64,000 nucleotides of DNA from Nitrospiraceae bacterium. GTDB lineage: Bacteria > Nitrospirota > Nitrospiria > Nitrospirales > UBA8639. The stretch is from contig JACKFF010000004.1 in NCBI GenBank assembly GCA_020632595.1, positions 273,751 to 337,750 on the forward strand, written 5' to 3'. A program made the position numbers and the translations under genes. Below are positions 24,863 to 33,851 of the stretch, piece after piece (position 1 is the stretch's first letter; the number at the start of each line of letters is the position of its first letter). Under the pieces are notes generated by a model. The model was not told where the DNA came from, did no database searches, and saw nothing but the letters and a program-made list of their open reading frames with translations.

Positions 24863-26065
24863 ATGGACCGTCAAATTGTCTGTTTATGTATTCCTCGATT
24901 CGAAGTGGCCCTGGCACGCCTCGACGCTCCCTCCTTACGCACCAGACCTGTCGCCGTGGCTTCCGCCCATGCGTCCCGTGCCATCATCCGTGAAGTTTCT
25001 CCCGAAGCTGAAGACGCCGGCGTCATACCCGGACTTCCGGCCGATCGGGCCAGACGACGCTGTCCCTCGCTTCGACTCGTGCCTCCCAACCCGACTCGTG
25101 TTGCCCAAGCCCATCATGCCCTCGTGTCGTGCATGATCCCGATCGCACCCATTTGGGAGTCGTTTAGGCCTGGACATTTTTATTTAGATTTGACCGGCAC
25201 CACTCGACTCTTTGGCGCAACCTGTGACACCACGATGCGTTTAGAGCGCGATGTCACATCGCGACTTGGGTTACACCCCGTCGCCGGTATCGGGACCAAT
25301 AAGCTTGTCGCGCAAATGGCCAGCTCCATCCTCACGCCACCCCAACTCTGTGATGTCCGGGCAGGCTCCGAACAGGACTTTTTATCGCCTTTACCGGTCT
25401 CAATACTTCCCGGGCTACAAGGTCCTGAAGGATCCGCACTCCACACACGCTTGACCGATTTGAATCTACAGACCATCGGCGACGTGAGCGACGTAAGCCT
25501 GGAAGCTCTGGAAACCGTCTGCGGTCGATGGGGCCATCGGCTCTACCAGTGGGCACGTGGGATTGATTTTTTGCCGGTCGTGGCTCCTGAGTCCTCGCTA
25601 TCGCTGACCCATTCCTATCTCTTTGAGCCGGATACGATTGACTACGACCGGCTCCTTGGAGGCCTGTCATGCCTTCTGGATTCTCTCTGCCATGATTTAC
25701 GTCGACGACAGCGCCTGTGTCATCGCCTCAGGCTGACGCTGCTCTTTAGTGATCAGCTCACAGTTCACCATTCATCCGTCTTATCCACACCCACAGATTG
25801 GGAGGTTGATATGTTTCCATCTGCTCAGACCTTATTCCGTCGGTGCTTCCAACGACGCGTCCGCGTGCGCTCACTGACCATTCGAAGCAATAGCTTTCGT
25901 CCTCCACCCGAACAACTCTCGCTCTTCCCATTACACGACCCGGAAGAACCTCAGGCACTCCCCCGTCCCCATCGATTGGCATTAGCCCTTGATCATTTGC
26001 ATACCCGGTTCGGCATGAAAGTCATTCAATGGGGACGTTCACACCTGGCCTCTCGTTTAGATTGA
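24863..26065 (+). CDS. imuB: ImuB-like Y-family DNA polymerase homologue (non-catalytic)
   Basis: This 400-residue protein belongs to the Y-family polymerase fold, but the N-terminal metal-binding Asp is absent (VCLCIPRFEVAL instead of the DxD-type motif). The palm reads FYLDLTGTTRLFG, a form typical of ImuB. HhH-containing central sequence (GIGTNKLVAQMAS, DLNLQTIGDVSDV) follows. In other bacteria ImuB is an inactive adaptor linking DnaE2 to the beta clamp in damage-induced mutagenesis. It starts 10 bp after lexA. No imuA is present in the cassette. A QLSLF motif (GenBank positions near 25914-25930) may be the clamp-binding site. Confidence 0.88.
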   Translation: MDRQIVCLCIPRFEVALARLDAPSLRTRPVAVASAHASRAIIREVSPEAEDAGVIPGLPADRARRRCPSLRLVPPNPTRVAQAHHALVSCMIPIAPIWESFRPGHFYLDLTGTTRLFGATCDTTMRLERDVTSRLGLHPVAGIGTNKLVAQMASSILTPPQLCDVRAGSEQDFLSPLPVSILPGLQGPEGSALHTRLTDLNLQTIGDVSDVSLEALETVCGRWGHRLYQWARGIDFLPVVAPESSLSLTHSYLFEPDTIDYDRLLGGLSCLLDSLCHDLRRRQRLCHRLRLTLLFSDQLTVHHSSVLSTPTDWEVDMFPSAQTLFRRCFQRRVRVRSLTIRSNSFRPPPEQLSLFPLHDPEEPQALPRPHRLALALDHLHTRFGMKVIQWGRSHLASRLD

Positions 26066-26251
26066 ATAGGTGAGTTTTGAAAAATTCTCAAGCGATGCTC
26101 ACACCTCTGCATCATGATCACCATCACTTTCATGACGTCAATTAACATGCAAAATAATCAATGGATAATAGGTGTTTGGCATTTTACAATGACAAAAATT
26201 AATCAAAAACTTTAGCTATTAAGTTATCCACAGACAGAAAAAAATAAGGCA

Positions 26252-26303
26252 TCACTTTAATCAACAGGTTATCAACATCGGCATAAAGTAAAGTGATACT
26301 TTA
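26252..26303 (+). promoter_or_regulatory. Palindromic ACTTTA repeats upstream of dnaE2
   Basis: TAAAGT-GAT-ACTTTA (26289-26303) is a perfect 6-3-6 palindrome 45 bp before the dnaE2 ATG. The nonamer ATCACTTTA at 26252-26260 is the exact reverse complement of TAAAGTGAT at 26289-26297. The sequence is unlike the palindrome at lexA, so a second regulator or a different LexA mode is possible. Confidence 0.45.
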
Positions 26304-26347
26304 ACTTAAAATGGGCACGCAATTTATCATTATTGCCGCATTATTTC

Positions 26348-29300
26348 ATGTCAGCCTTTGTTCATTTACACGTTCATTCGGAGTACTCCCCGATGCAGGG
26401 AGTATCCACACTGGAAACCTTGTGCCAGACGGCAAAGGGACAGGGAGCCGAGACACTTGCCCTGACCGATACGAACGGCCTGTACGGTGCCATTCGCTTT
26501 ATCGAGGTCGCACAGGCCCATGGCTTACGCCCGATCCTGGGAGCCGAACTGACCCACAACCGGCACCGCGCCGTGCTCCTGGTCAAAGATTCTTTTGGCT
26601 ATACCAATCTCTGCCGCCTGCTTTCCCAACGCCATTGCGATGACGACTTTGACTGCATCGCCTCGGTTCAGGAACACCGAAAAGGACTGATCATTCTCTC
26701 TGACGATCTTTCCGCACTGACGGCCTGGAAACGCCACTCACCTAGCGATCTGTACGTAGAGCTAACGCCAGGTGCGCTCATGCACCAGGCCCTGGCCTTT
26801 AGCCGCCGCACACGCCTTCCTCCCGTCGCAACCAACCGGGTGCATTTTGTAACCCCGCAGGAATTCCCCCTTCATCAAATTCTCCGTGCGATCGCCTTCA
26901 ATACCACCCTCTCTCAATTGCCGCCGGAGGCATGCTGTGCACCCCATCATTGGTTGATGCCACCTGCGATACTGGATTCACAGTTTCCCCATGCGCCTCA
27001 CGCGATAGCCAACACCAGAAAGATCGCCCAGCACTGCCAGACCGAGTGGTCGTTCAAAGAGACGATTTTCCCGAATTTTCGCCGGCTCTCCGACCCACAT
27101 GCCTTCACTCTGCTACGCGAGAAGACCTACGACGGGGCCCGATGGCGGTACGGCTCACTGACAGCGGTCGTGACTGTTCGGATCGAACGCGAGCTGAGCG
27201 TCATCCGGGATAAAGGCTACGCTCATTATTTTCTGGTGGTTGACGAGATTGTCCGCCAGGCGCCTCGCACCTGTGGCCGGGGGTCGGCGGCGGCCTCCAT
27301 CGTGTCCTATTGCCTGGGCATTACCCATGTGGACCCCATCCGGCACAATCTGTTTTTTGAACGCTTTTTAAATCCCGGGCGTCACGATCCGCCGGATATC
27401 GACGTGGATTTTCCCTGGGATGAGCGCGACGGCATTGTGGATTTTGTCTTTGCGCGCTATGGCAGCCGGCAGGCCGGCATGGTGGCCAATCAAAATACGC
27501 TCGCGCTCCGGGCGGCCGTGCGGGAAGTCGCCAAAGTCTATGGCATACCTCCGGCAGAAATTCAGCAGGTGAGTCGACTGCTGACCCGTCTCCCGCTCGC
27601 TGATCTTCCGGCTCAAGAGCCCTCTATCTCCCCATGCAATCAACCCGCAAGCCGGCAGACCCCCCGCCTTTCCAATATTCGAGAAAATGAAAAGCCTCGC
27701 TCCCTTCCATCTTCGCCGTCTTCGAGACCACATAAGAGGAAGAAGCTCGACTCATACCTTGATGAGGCCTCGGGGTTCACCGATTTATGCAAGCCATGGC
27801 CGGAAATGATCAGACTTGCTCTTCAACTTCAAGGACGGTTTCGTCATCTGTCCCTGCATTGCGGGGGCATCGTGATTGTTCCTGACGATCTCCGACGCTA
27901 TGTGCCCGTGGAAGTGGCGGCAAAGGGTGTTCCGGTCATTCAATGGGAGAAAGATCAAACGGAAGATGCCGGCCTGGTCAAAATCGATCTCCTGGGCAAT
28001 CGATCCTTAGCCGTCATTCGGGATGCCCTTGCGGCAATTGCGGAACACACCGGCCGACACATCGACTATGCCACCTGGGATCCGTTAACCGACCCCAAAA
28101 CACAACAGCTCATTCAACAGGGTGAGACAATTGGATGCTTTTACATCGAATCGCCTGCCACCCGACTGCTTCTCAAAAAACTCTGGACGGGCATGCCGGC
28201 AGATCGGCGCGCACGCGCCGACGTCTTTGAGTATCTGGTCATCGTCTCATCATTGATTCGTCCCGCCGCAAACCGGTTCATTCAAGAATTTGTCCGGCGG
28301 GCGCATGGTGGCGCCTATCGCCCCTTGCATTCGTTAGTGGAAGACGTGCTCGTGGAAACCCACGGCATCATGGTGTATCAGGAAGACGTCGCCAAAGTGG
28401 CCATGGGTCTGGCGGGATTTTCCGTGGAAGACGGTGATCAACTCAGGAAAATTCTTAGCAAAAAACATAAGCAACGCCGGCTTCGCGATTATCAACGCCA
28501 ATTTGTCGACGGCGCGCGCGCGCGCGGTGTGGATGCGCGAACGATCGAGCGGGTATGGGCAATGACGATGAGCTTTACCGGTTACAGTTTTTGCAAACCG
28601 CATTCGGCCAGTTATGCGCAGGTATCATTTAAGTCGGCCTATCTCCGCGCCCATTATCCTGGAGAATTCATGGCCGCCGTCATCAGCAACCAGGGTGGGT
28701 TTTATTCAACCTTCGCCTATCTGTCAGAAGCCCGCCGGATGGGATTGACCGTGCTCTCTCCGGACATCAATGCCAGCGGATGGGCATACGAGGGAGAAGG
28801 AACGACCATCCGCATGGGCTTGATGCAAATCAAAGGCATCGTCCGGGGATTCATCGATCGGCTTCTCGAAGAACGATCTCGCCACGGCCCGTTTCAGTCG
28901 TTTCATGATTTTTTGAGCAGGCTCAACCCCGAACCGGCGCAGACGCGGTTATTGGTTCTGGCAGGTTGCTTCGATGCCATTGCCGGTGAGGTCACCCGCC
29001 CCGGCCTGCTCTGGCGGGTCTATGCCGAGCATCCAACCTGTGGCATCTCCTCACCCCGATCAGTTGCACAACACGCCACCCCGCTGTTGCCCTCCGTTCG
29101 TCTGCTCCCGATTCCGAATGAATATGACACAGAACGGTTGATCCAGCATGAAATTGACCTTTTCGGCTTCCCCCTCCGTTGCCATCCGTTGACGCTCTAC
29201 GCGAGGCATTTGCAAGGCCTGCAGATCACTCCCGCAACGGAGATGCCTATGCATATCGGCCATCGAATCATGATGGTTGGCTGGCTGATCACGGAAAAAG

Positions 29301-29506
29301 CCGCATCGACCAAACATGGCGAACCCATGGAATTCATCACGCTGGAAGATACGACGGGTCTCTACGACGCCACGTTGTTCCCGGAAATATTTCAACGATA
29401 CGGACCGTTACTCACGAACGAACGGCCGCTTCTTCTTGAGGGATTGGTGGAAGAAGACTTTACCGCCACCACACTGACGGTGCAGCATATGCAAGTGATC
29501 GGTTAA
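26348..29506 (+). CDS. dnaE2: DnaE2-type error-prone DNA polymerase III alpha subunit
   Basis: From ATG 26348 the protein has 1052 residues, the usual length for DnaE2 and shorter than replicative DnaE. It begins with a PHP domain (VHLHVHSEYSP). The polymerase palm carries the catalytic Asp in DPPDIDVDFPWDERD, and the downstream sequence TGYSFCKPHSASYA is a strong DnaE landmark; an OB domain (GHRIMMVGWLITEKAAS) lies near the C-terminus. The frame also opens at TTG 26333, but homology starts at MSAFVHLH. It follows imuB by 280 bp and completes the SOS mutagenesis cassette. No ribosome binding site is evident before the ATG. Confidence 0.93.
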   Translation: MSAFVHLHVHSEYSPMQGVSTLETLCQTAKGQGAETLALTDTNGLYGAIRFIEVAQAHGLRPILGAELTHNRHRAVLLVKDSFGYTNLCRLLSQRHCDDDFDCIASVQEHRKGLIILSDDLSALTAWKRHSPSDLYVELTPGALMHQALAFSRRTRLPPVATNRVHFVTPQEFPLHQILRAIAFNTTLSQLPPEACCAPHHWLMPPAILDSQFPHAPHAIANTRKIAQHCQTEWSFKETIFPNFRRLSDPHAFTLLREKTYDGARWRYGSLTAVVTVRIERELSVIRDKGYAHYFLVVDEIVRQAPRTCGRGSAAASIVSYCLGITHVDPIRHNLFFERFLNPGRHDPPDIDVDFPWDERDGIVDFVFARYGSRQAGMVANQNTLALRAAVREVAKVYGIPPAEIQQVSRLLTRLPLADLPAQEPSISPCNQPASRQTPRLSNIRENEKPRSLPSSPSSRPHKRKKLDSYLDEASGFTDLCKPWPEMIRLALQLQGRFRHLSLHCGGIVIVPDDLRRYVPVEVAAKGVPVIQWEKDQTEDAGLVKIDLLGNRSLAVIRDALAAIAEHTGRHIDYATWDPLTDPKTQQLIQQGETIGCFYIESPATRLLLKKLWTGMPADRRARADVFEYLVIVSSLIRPAANRFIQEFVRRAHGGAYRPLHSLVEDVLVETHGIMVYQEDVAKVAMGLAGFSVEDGDQLRKILSKKHKQRRLRDYQRQFVDGARARGVDARTIERVWAMTMSFTGYSFCKPHSASYAQVSFKSAYLRAHYPGEFMAAVISNQGGFYSTFAYLSEARRMGLTVLSPDINASGWAYEGEGTTIRMGLMQIKGIVRGFIDRLLEERSRHGPFQSFHDFLSRLNPEPAQTRLLVLAGCFDAIAGEVTRPGLLWRVYAEHPTCGISSPRSVAQHATPLLPSVRLLPIPNEYDTERLIQHEIDLFGFPLRCHPLTLYARHLQGLQITPATEMPMHIGHRIMMVGWLITEKAASTKHGEPMEFITLEDTTGLYDATLFPEIFQRYGPLLTNERPLLLEGLVEEDFTATTLTVQHMQVIG

Positions 29507-29707
29507 CACCCAAACTGCCCAAACAGAGACTTCCCCATTTAAGCATGGACCGAACACATCCTGGTTCAGGAAAACCCCACACCGTATTGCTACCCTGAGC
29601 CAACGGGGAAAGATCTATGTTCAAGCAGAAAAGTTATTTGTTAAGAGAGATTGCAGCCTGCAGCGACCATCTCGCCTTCGAAGGATAAGTGCCGACAACA
29701 CGGGCGC

Positions 29708-30286
29708 TTAGGATTCTTTTTTCTTTGGCGGGTCAAACTCTTCCAGGGGCTGGAAATTAACTGGCAGTTGAAATAAATAATCGGTTACGGGCCGCAGCTT
29801 CACATGTCGATACTCGACACTCCAGCTTCCGTCCTTCCTGGTTAACTGCATCGGAAACTGAATGTCGGTAGCAAACCATTGGTAGTAGACATCGATCTCA
29901 TCGCCCTGCTTCACCGTCACCTCGTATAAGATTGTCGGATGGCCCTCACGCGTCTCCGTGCCGATCTCTTCGCGCGAAATCTCTCCTTCCAGATGCTCAC
30001 TCAATTTTGGCTCCTGAGCAGGATCGTAGGGAAGCGTCTTGAAGTGTCTCACGCGGGAGAGCAGCAGCCACATAAGTTGTTTGTCTTTTCGCACAATAGT
30101 GACGTTGACCGGACCCATCGACTGATGCTCCAACCGCCACCGGTCATCCCGATAGTACAGGTTGGCCTTTTGAGTCTGCCGCCCGAACTTAATGATTTGG
30201 TCTGCAGTAAATTCCAGTCCCCAAGCATCAATGCCTGACAAAACGCCACTGGCGATCAGTACGACGGTGAGAATCCAACAACGCAT
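29708..30286 (-). CDS. Exported protein of the DUF4412/outer-membrane lipoprotein-sorting-like type
   Basis: The 192-residue protein starts with a signal peptide (CWILTVVLIASGVLSGIDAWG). The mature part is predicted beta-rich with a pattern seen in LolA/LolB-like periplasmic proteins: LEFTADQIIKFG, NLYYRDDRWRLEHQ, MWLLLSRVRHFKTLP and YYQWFATDIQFPMQLTRKDG. Such folds bind lipids or hydrophobic ligands. I can support export and fold type only weakly, and no specific role. It is a single gene. Confidence 0.7.
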   Translation of the reverse strand: MRCWILTVVLIASGVLSGIDAWGLEFTADQIIKFGRQTQKANLYYRDDRWRLEHQSMGPVNVTIVRKDKQLMWLLLSRVRHFKTLPYDPAQEPKLSEHLEGEISREEIGTETREGHPTILYEVTVKQGDEIDVYYQWFATDIQFPMQLTRKDGSWSVEYRHVKLRPVTDYLFQLPVNFQPLEEFDPPKKKES

Positions 30287-30763
30287 CCGTCATATTACCA
30301 TATTTGAATCAGGTGCCTCAAAATTTTATGGACCGTGGCACATTTAACAATCTTCCTATTCTTCGTATGCCTAATATTCTCCTCTCCAATTTGTTCATTT
30401 CAACGAGCCTGGTTTCAGCCGAGAAAGTCTCTCATCAAAGATTTCACCCAACGTTAATTAGTGAATGTGAACAGTGCGCGGGTTGCGATTTCGCTCAGGT
30501 GGGAGAAAGGCAACCCCCAATATCAGGAACTCAAAAGTCATCCCGATGGACCAACATCTGTGTTTACTGGGATTGGGCAGAATTTTCCGTGAAGACATCT
30601 CAATGAGTAATCATGGACCTAATTTTGCAAAAAGACGCTAAAGGCCACAAATATTGGCGACAACACAATAAACCTATTTTCATCAGAAGATTTGAGAAAG
30701 CATCAAAAATCTCAACCATTCCCTGAATATGCTATGCAGGTTTCATAGGTAAAGGAGCGCTGT
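30287..30763. other. Intergenic region upstream of sbtA
   Basis: About 480 bp. A 100-residue plus-strand frame (30304-30606) has no ribosome binding site or recognisable domain and is probably not a gene. The right half is AT-rich and contains a candidate -24/-12 promoter at 30614-30629. Confidence 0.5.
30614..30629 (+). promoter_or_regulatory. Candidate sigma-54 promoter of sbtA
   Basis: TGGACCTAATTTTGCA has GG and GC spaced by exactly ten bases with TGG at -24 and TTGCA at -12. It lies 135 bp before the sbtA ATG. One to two such matches are expected by chance in a window of this size, so it is a candidate only. Confidence 0.35.
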
Positions 30764-31966
30764 ATGCTTGAAGAATTTGTTTACAACTTTACCCATAACT
30801 TATTCAAACCCTTGTTGCTATTTTTCTATCTTGGATTTTTAGTCCCCATTCTCAAAGTGCCGTTTGAATTTCCACACGTACTCTATAAGGGATTAACCAT
30901 TTACCTTTTGATCGCCATCGGCTGGCACGGAGGGGAAGAACTGGCTTCTCTCTCAATGGCCGAGTTGCAACATGCTCTTGGGTTTATGGTGATTGGCTTT
31001 TTCACCAACCTGATCATCGGCATCGCCGCCTATGTCATCCTTCGAAAAACAAATTTACGTCGAATTGATGCAGCAACCGTAGCCGGATACTATGGCTCTG
31101 ACTCAGCGGGGACTTTTGTGACCTGTCTCGGGGTCCTGGCTGCGGCGAATATCGCCTTCGCCGCATATATGCCGGTTCTTCTTGCCGTGATGGAAATCCC
31201 GGGCTGCCTGGTGGCCCTTTATCTCGTTTCACGTCTTCGGGCCTCCGGCAGGCTGGATGCCCTCGGAAATATGCCGGATGAGCCGGGATACAATCCTTAC
31301 GCCCGCAAACTCGTGGACCCCGCAACTGAAGACGAAGACAGTCATAACAACCATGTCGAGCAAATCCCGGTTTCTTTGCCGGCCCAGTCGCTGGGCGCAG
31401 CAGCCGCGGCGGACTACGAGGAACCCAAACCGATCTTTAGTGGAAAGATGCTACACGAGATTTTCCTGAACCCGGGGCTGTATTTGCTCTTCGGGGGCAT
31501 CTTGATTGGATTTATCAGCCGCCTCCAAGGTGTGAAGGTCACGGAGGTCGACGACAGATTCTTTGTTGCCCTCTTCCACGGCATCTTATCTCTCTTTTTA
31601 TTGGAAATGGGAATGACCGCTAGCAGACGACTCAAAGACCTTAAACACGCAGGACTATCATTCATCTTATTCGGCCTAATCGCTCCAAACATTTTTGCCA
31701 CGATCGGAATCGTAGTGGCCCATGGTTATAGTATGTTCCTCGGAGCTCCCTTTTCGCTCGGCACCTACGCGCTCTTTGCCGTGTTGTGTGGGGCAGCGTC
31801 ATACATTGCGGTTCCGGCGGTTCAACGGCTGGCCATTCCAGAGGCGAGTCCGACCCTGCCATTGGCAGCCTCGTTGGGTCTGACATTTTCCTATAACGTG
31901 ACCATCGGTATCCCCGTTTATATTATGATTGCCACGGCATTGACCAGAGCGATACCCGTTGGTTAA
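30764..31966 (+). CDS. sbtA: SbtA-type sodium-dependent bicarbonate transporter
   Basis: The 400-residue membrane protein matches the SbtA/DUF897 family: LGFLVPILKVPFEFPHVLYKGLTIYLLIAIGWHGGEEL in the first helices, GYYGSDSAGTFVTCLGVL, a cytoplasmic hydrophilic loop (about 165-225), and a second half with inverted symmetry (FHGILSLFLLEMGMTASRRL, CGAASYIAVPAVQR). It imports bicarbonate with Na+ and would supply inorganic carbon to an autotroph. AAAGGAG lies 8 bases before the ATG. The cognate PII-like regulator gene sbtB follows after 533 bp. Confidence 0.92.
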   Translation: MLEEFVYNFTHNLFKPLLLFFYLGFLVPILKVPFEFPHVLYKGLTIYLLIAIGWHGGEELASLSMAELQHALGFMVIGFFTNLIIGIAAYVILRKTNLRRIDAATVAGYYGSDSAGTFVTCLGVLAAANIAFAAYMPVLLAVMEIPGCLVALYLVSRLRASGRLDALGNMPDEPGYNPYARKLVDPATEDEDSHNNHVEQIPVSLPAQSLGAAAAADYEEPKPIFSGKMLHEIFLNPGLYLLFGGILIGFISRLQGVKVTEVDDRFFVALFHGILSLFLLEMGMTASRRLKDLKHAGLSFILFGLIAPNIFATIGIVVAHGYSMFLGAPFSLGTYALFAVLCGAASYIAVPAVQRLAIPEASPTLPLAASLGLTFSYNVTIGIPVYIMIATALTRAIPVG

Positions 31967-32499
31967 CCATGGAATGCTTAAGAGAAGTGAAAAACGGCCA
32001 TCACATGTTTGTATGTGAATAGGACGATCGCCTGGAACGAATCAATCCCACCTGTTTTCACACGGGAACCGGGTTAAACACCTGTTGAGAGTCTGGGGGT
32101 AATATATTCTGAACTGGCTTGATTATTTGCAACAAATTTCATGCTATTAAATACGGGCTTCCTGAAACTCCCCACCAAATAGTGTGGCTTCTTTAAACAG
32201 TCTCCTACTTCTGGCTCGGGACCTCATCCTCGCTCCGGATTGCCATTCATCCCCCTGGAAAGCAGGGGGCCTTTTGGCAGGTACAAGATTAAAATGTGCA
32301 GTGAGCCATATGGAACATTATAAAGCTGCCACACTGCCCTGATTGGTAGGGTGGCCCATTCAGACCGAATTTGGCTAAAAAAACATGCTCAAGTACTCCA
32401 TTTTCATCAAGAAAAAGCCATCCAGGAAAAACGACTTCGTTCATATCCCAACATGATCATCGGACTTTAATTGAATTTTTGAAAACCTGGAGGTGCAAA
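31967..32499. other. Long spacer between sbtA and sbtB
   Basis: A gap of 533 bp separates two genes that are usually adjacent. It contains a strong hairpin (32241-32279) and no credible coding frame. The sbtB frame is open upstream to 32371, but the ribosome binding site and homology put the start at 32500. Confidence 0.6.
32241..32279 (+). terminator. Hairpin between sbtA and sbtB (possible attenuator or terminator)
   Basis: CCCCCTG-GAAAG-CAGGGGG (32251-32269) is a perfect 7 bp GC-rich stem followed by CCTTTT. An outer pair TGCCA (32241-32245) and TGGCA (32275-32279) can extend the structure. The T-run is short, so termination may be partial. Confidence 0.5.
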
Positions 32500-32808
32500 A
32501 TGCCCGCAGTCAAGGCAATTCTTGTTACCATCATTGCTGAAAGTAGTTTGGTACCGAATCTCAAAGATCTGGTGAAACGGGCGGGAGCGACTGGGTATAC
32601 GATCGAAGAGGTCGCTGCAGGATTGGGCACACATGGACACCGGAGCGGCAATTTGGAAAGTGACCAGACAACCAAAATGATCCTAGTTGTTTCCCAGCCA
32701 GTGGCGCACAAGATCTTTGAAGAGATCGAACGGACATTGGAACCTCTTTATGCCATTACAGTCTTCAGACATGAGGTTGACGTCCTCATGCCCCGCGTCG
32801 ACAATTAA
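32500..32808 (+). CDS. sbtB: SbtB-like PII signalling protein
   Basis: Start ATG 32500 behind GGAGGTG. The 102-residue protein shows the PII-like ferredoxin fold of SbtB: AILVTIIAESSLVPNLKDLVKRAGATGYTIEEVAAGLG, T-loop region HGHRSGNLES, and the C-terminal ITVFRHEVDVLMP strand. SbtB binds adenine nucleotides including cAMP and AMP and inhibits SbtA under high carbon. The C-terminal Cys-Gly-Pro-x-Gly-Cys redox loop of cyanobacterial SbtB is absent, so redox control of that kind is not expected. Confidence 0.88.
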   Translation: MPAVKAILVTIIAESSLVPNLKDLVKRAGATGYTIEEVAAGLGTHGHRSGNLESDQTTKMILVVSQPVAHKIFEEIERTLEPLYAITVFRHEVDVLMPRVDN

Positions 32809-32970
32809 CCAATCAATTTCATCCCAGGGTGAGCTTCCTGGTCGAACCCAGCATTGGAGTCCCGGTGGAGAATAACCCTTTATTCATGACTTCTTTCAAG
32901 CACCTCCTGCACAAAAGGGAAAACGGGAAAAGCTCTTGACTTTACCAGGCATGAGACAAAGGAGAATGTC

Positions 32971-33723
32971 ATGCAGTTTTATGGACGAGGATTATTGGCA
33001 GGTGTCATTCTCAGCCTATTCATCTTATCGAATCCGATCGTTGGAATGAATATGTCGGCCTATCAAGCGGAAGAAGAGGCCCGGCTTATTGCCATGCTCT
33101 TAAGCGCGGGTCGGGTCGTCATTGACCGAAATCAATCCTTAATCAATGATCCCAATCGAGACAACAAGGGATTCACACCTGAGGTGTTTGAACGACAGGT
33201 GATTGAGGAATTTCGCATCCGAACCGGGGTCGACCTCACGAAACCAACCCTGACTCATCTGCGTGGAAACGTGATAGAAGTCTTAGGTGAGTTATTGAAA
33301 TCGAGCAAAGAAGTCGTTGCTGAAGCACAGCCGGAGATTAACCAAATGGGAGTCGGGTTTAAGAATTTCATTCCCGCCACTTTTGGCAGCCGGGTCTCTG
33401 AGCGTTTTTCTGGAAGGTCTGGCATTGGACTCAAACAAACCACGCTGCAACCCCGAAATCCGAAAAATGCCCCGGATCCCTACGAAGCTGCCGTGTTACA
33501 ACGATTGTTGACCCAACCAAGCCAATCTGTGACGATTAGCGAAATGCCAGAAGGAGATAACAACCTCCGCCTCCTCATTCCGATTTATTACGGGAGTGAT
33601 TGCCTGCAGTGTCATGGGGAACCAGCCGGCCAATTGGACATTTCTGGATACCCAAAAGAAGGAGCGCACGAAGGTGATTTAGCCGGAGCGATTAGTGTGT
33701 CAATGCCACTGGACCAACGATGA
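32971..33723 (+). CDS. Exported DUF3365 (Tll0287-like) haem-binding protein
   Basis: The 250-residue protein has an N-terminal hydrophobic signal/anchor (GLLAGVILSLFILSNPIVG) and a DUF3365 domain. This ends in a c-type haem motif CLQCHGEPAG (Cys211, Cys214, His215) and the family's DLAGAISVSMPL tail. Such domains occur alone or as sensor inputs and bind a single haem covalently in the periplasm. AAAGGAG precedes the ATG. It is an isolated gene 160 bp after sbtB; a role in redox or gas sensing is possible but not shown. Confidence 0.88.
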   Translation: MQFYGRGLLAGVILSLFILSNPIVGMNMSAYQAEEEARLIAMLLSAGRVVIDRNQSLINDPNRDNKGFTPEVFERQVIEEFRIRTGVDLTKPTLTHLRGNVIEVLGELLKSSKEVVAEAQPEINQMGVGFKNFIPATFGSRVSERFSGRSGIGLKQTTLQPRNPKNAPDPYEAAVLQRLLTQPSQSVTISEMPEGDNNLRLLIPIYYGSDCLQCHGEPAGQLDISGYPKEGAHEGDLAGAISVSMPLDQR

Positions 33724-33851
33724 ACGGGAAGAGTTTGCCCATGGGCTTGAGAAAGCGGCGAAGCAGACAGGTTAACAAAACGCCTCTCATACATATTCGT
33801 CAACTCATCAATAGCCTTCAAGCATTGGGCAGTGAAAGGGATTGAAAAATA

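Noticed and set aside
30304..30606. 100-residue plus-strand frame
   Set aside because: Lacks a ribosome binding site and recognisable features, and lies in an AT-rich promoter region.
32115..32131. Sigma-54-like site TGGCTTGATTATTTGCA before sbtB
   Set aside because: The GG and GC elements are 11 bases apart instead of 10, which sigma-54 promoters do not tolerate well.
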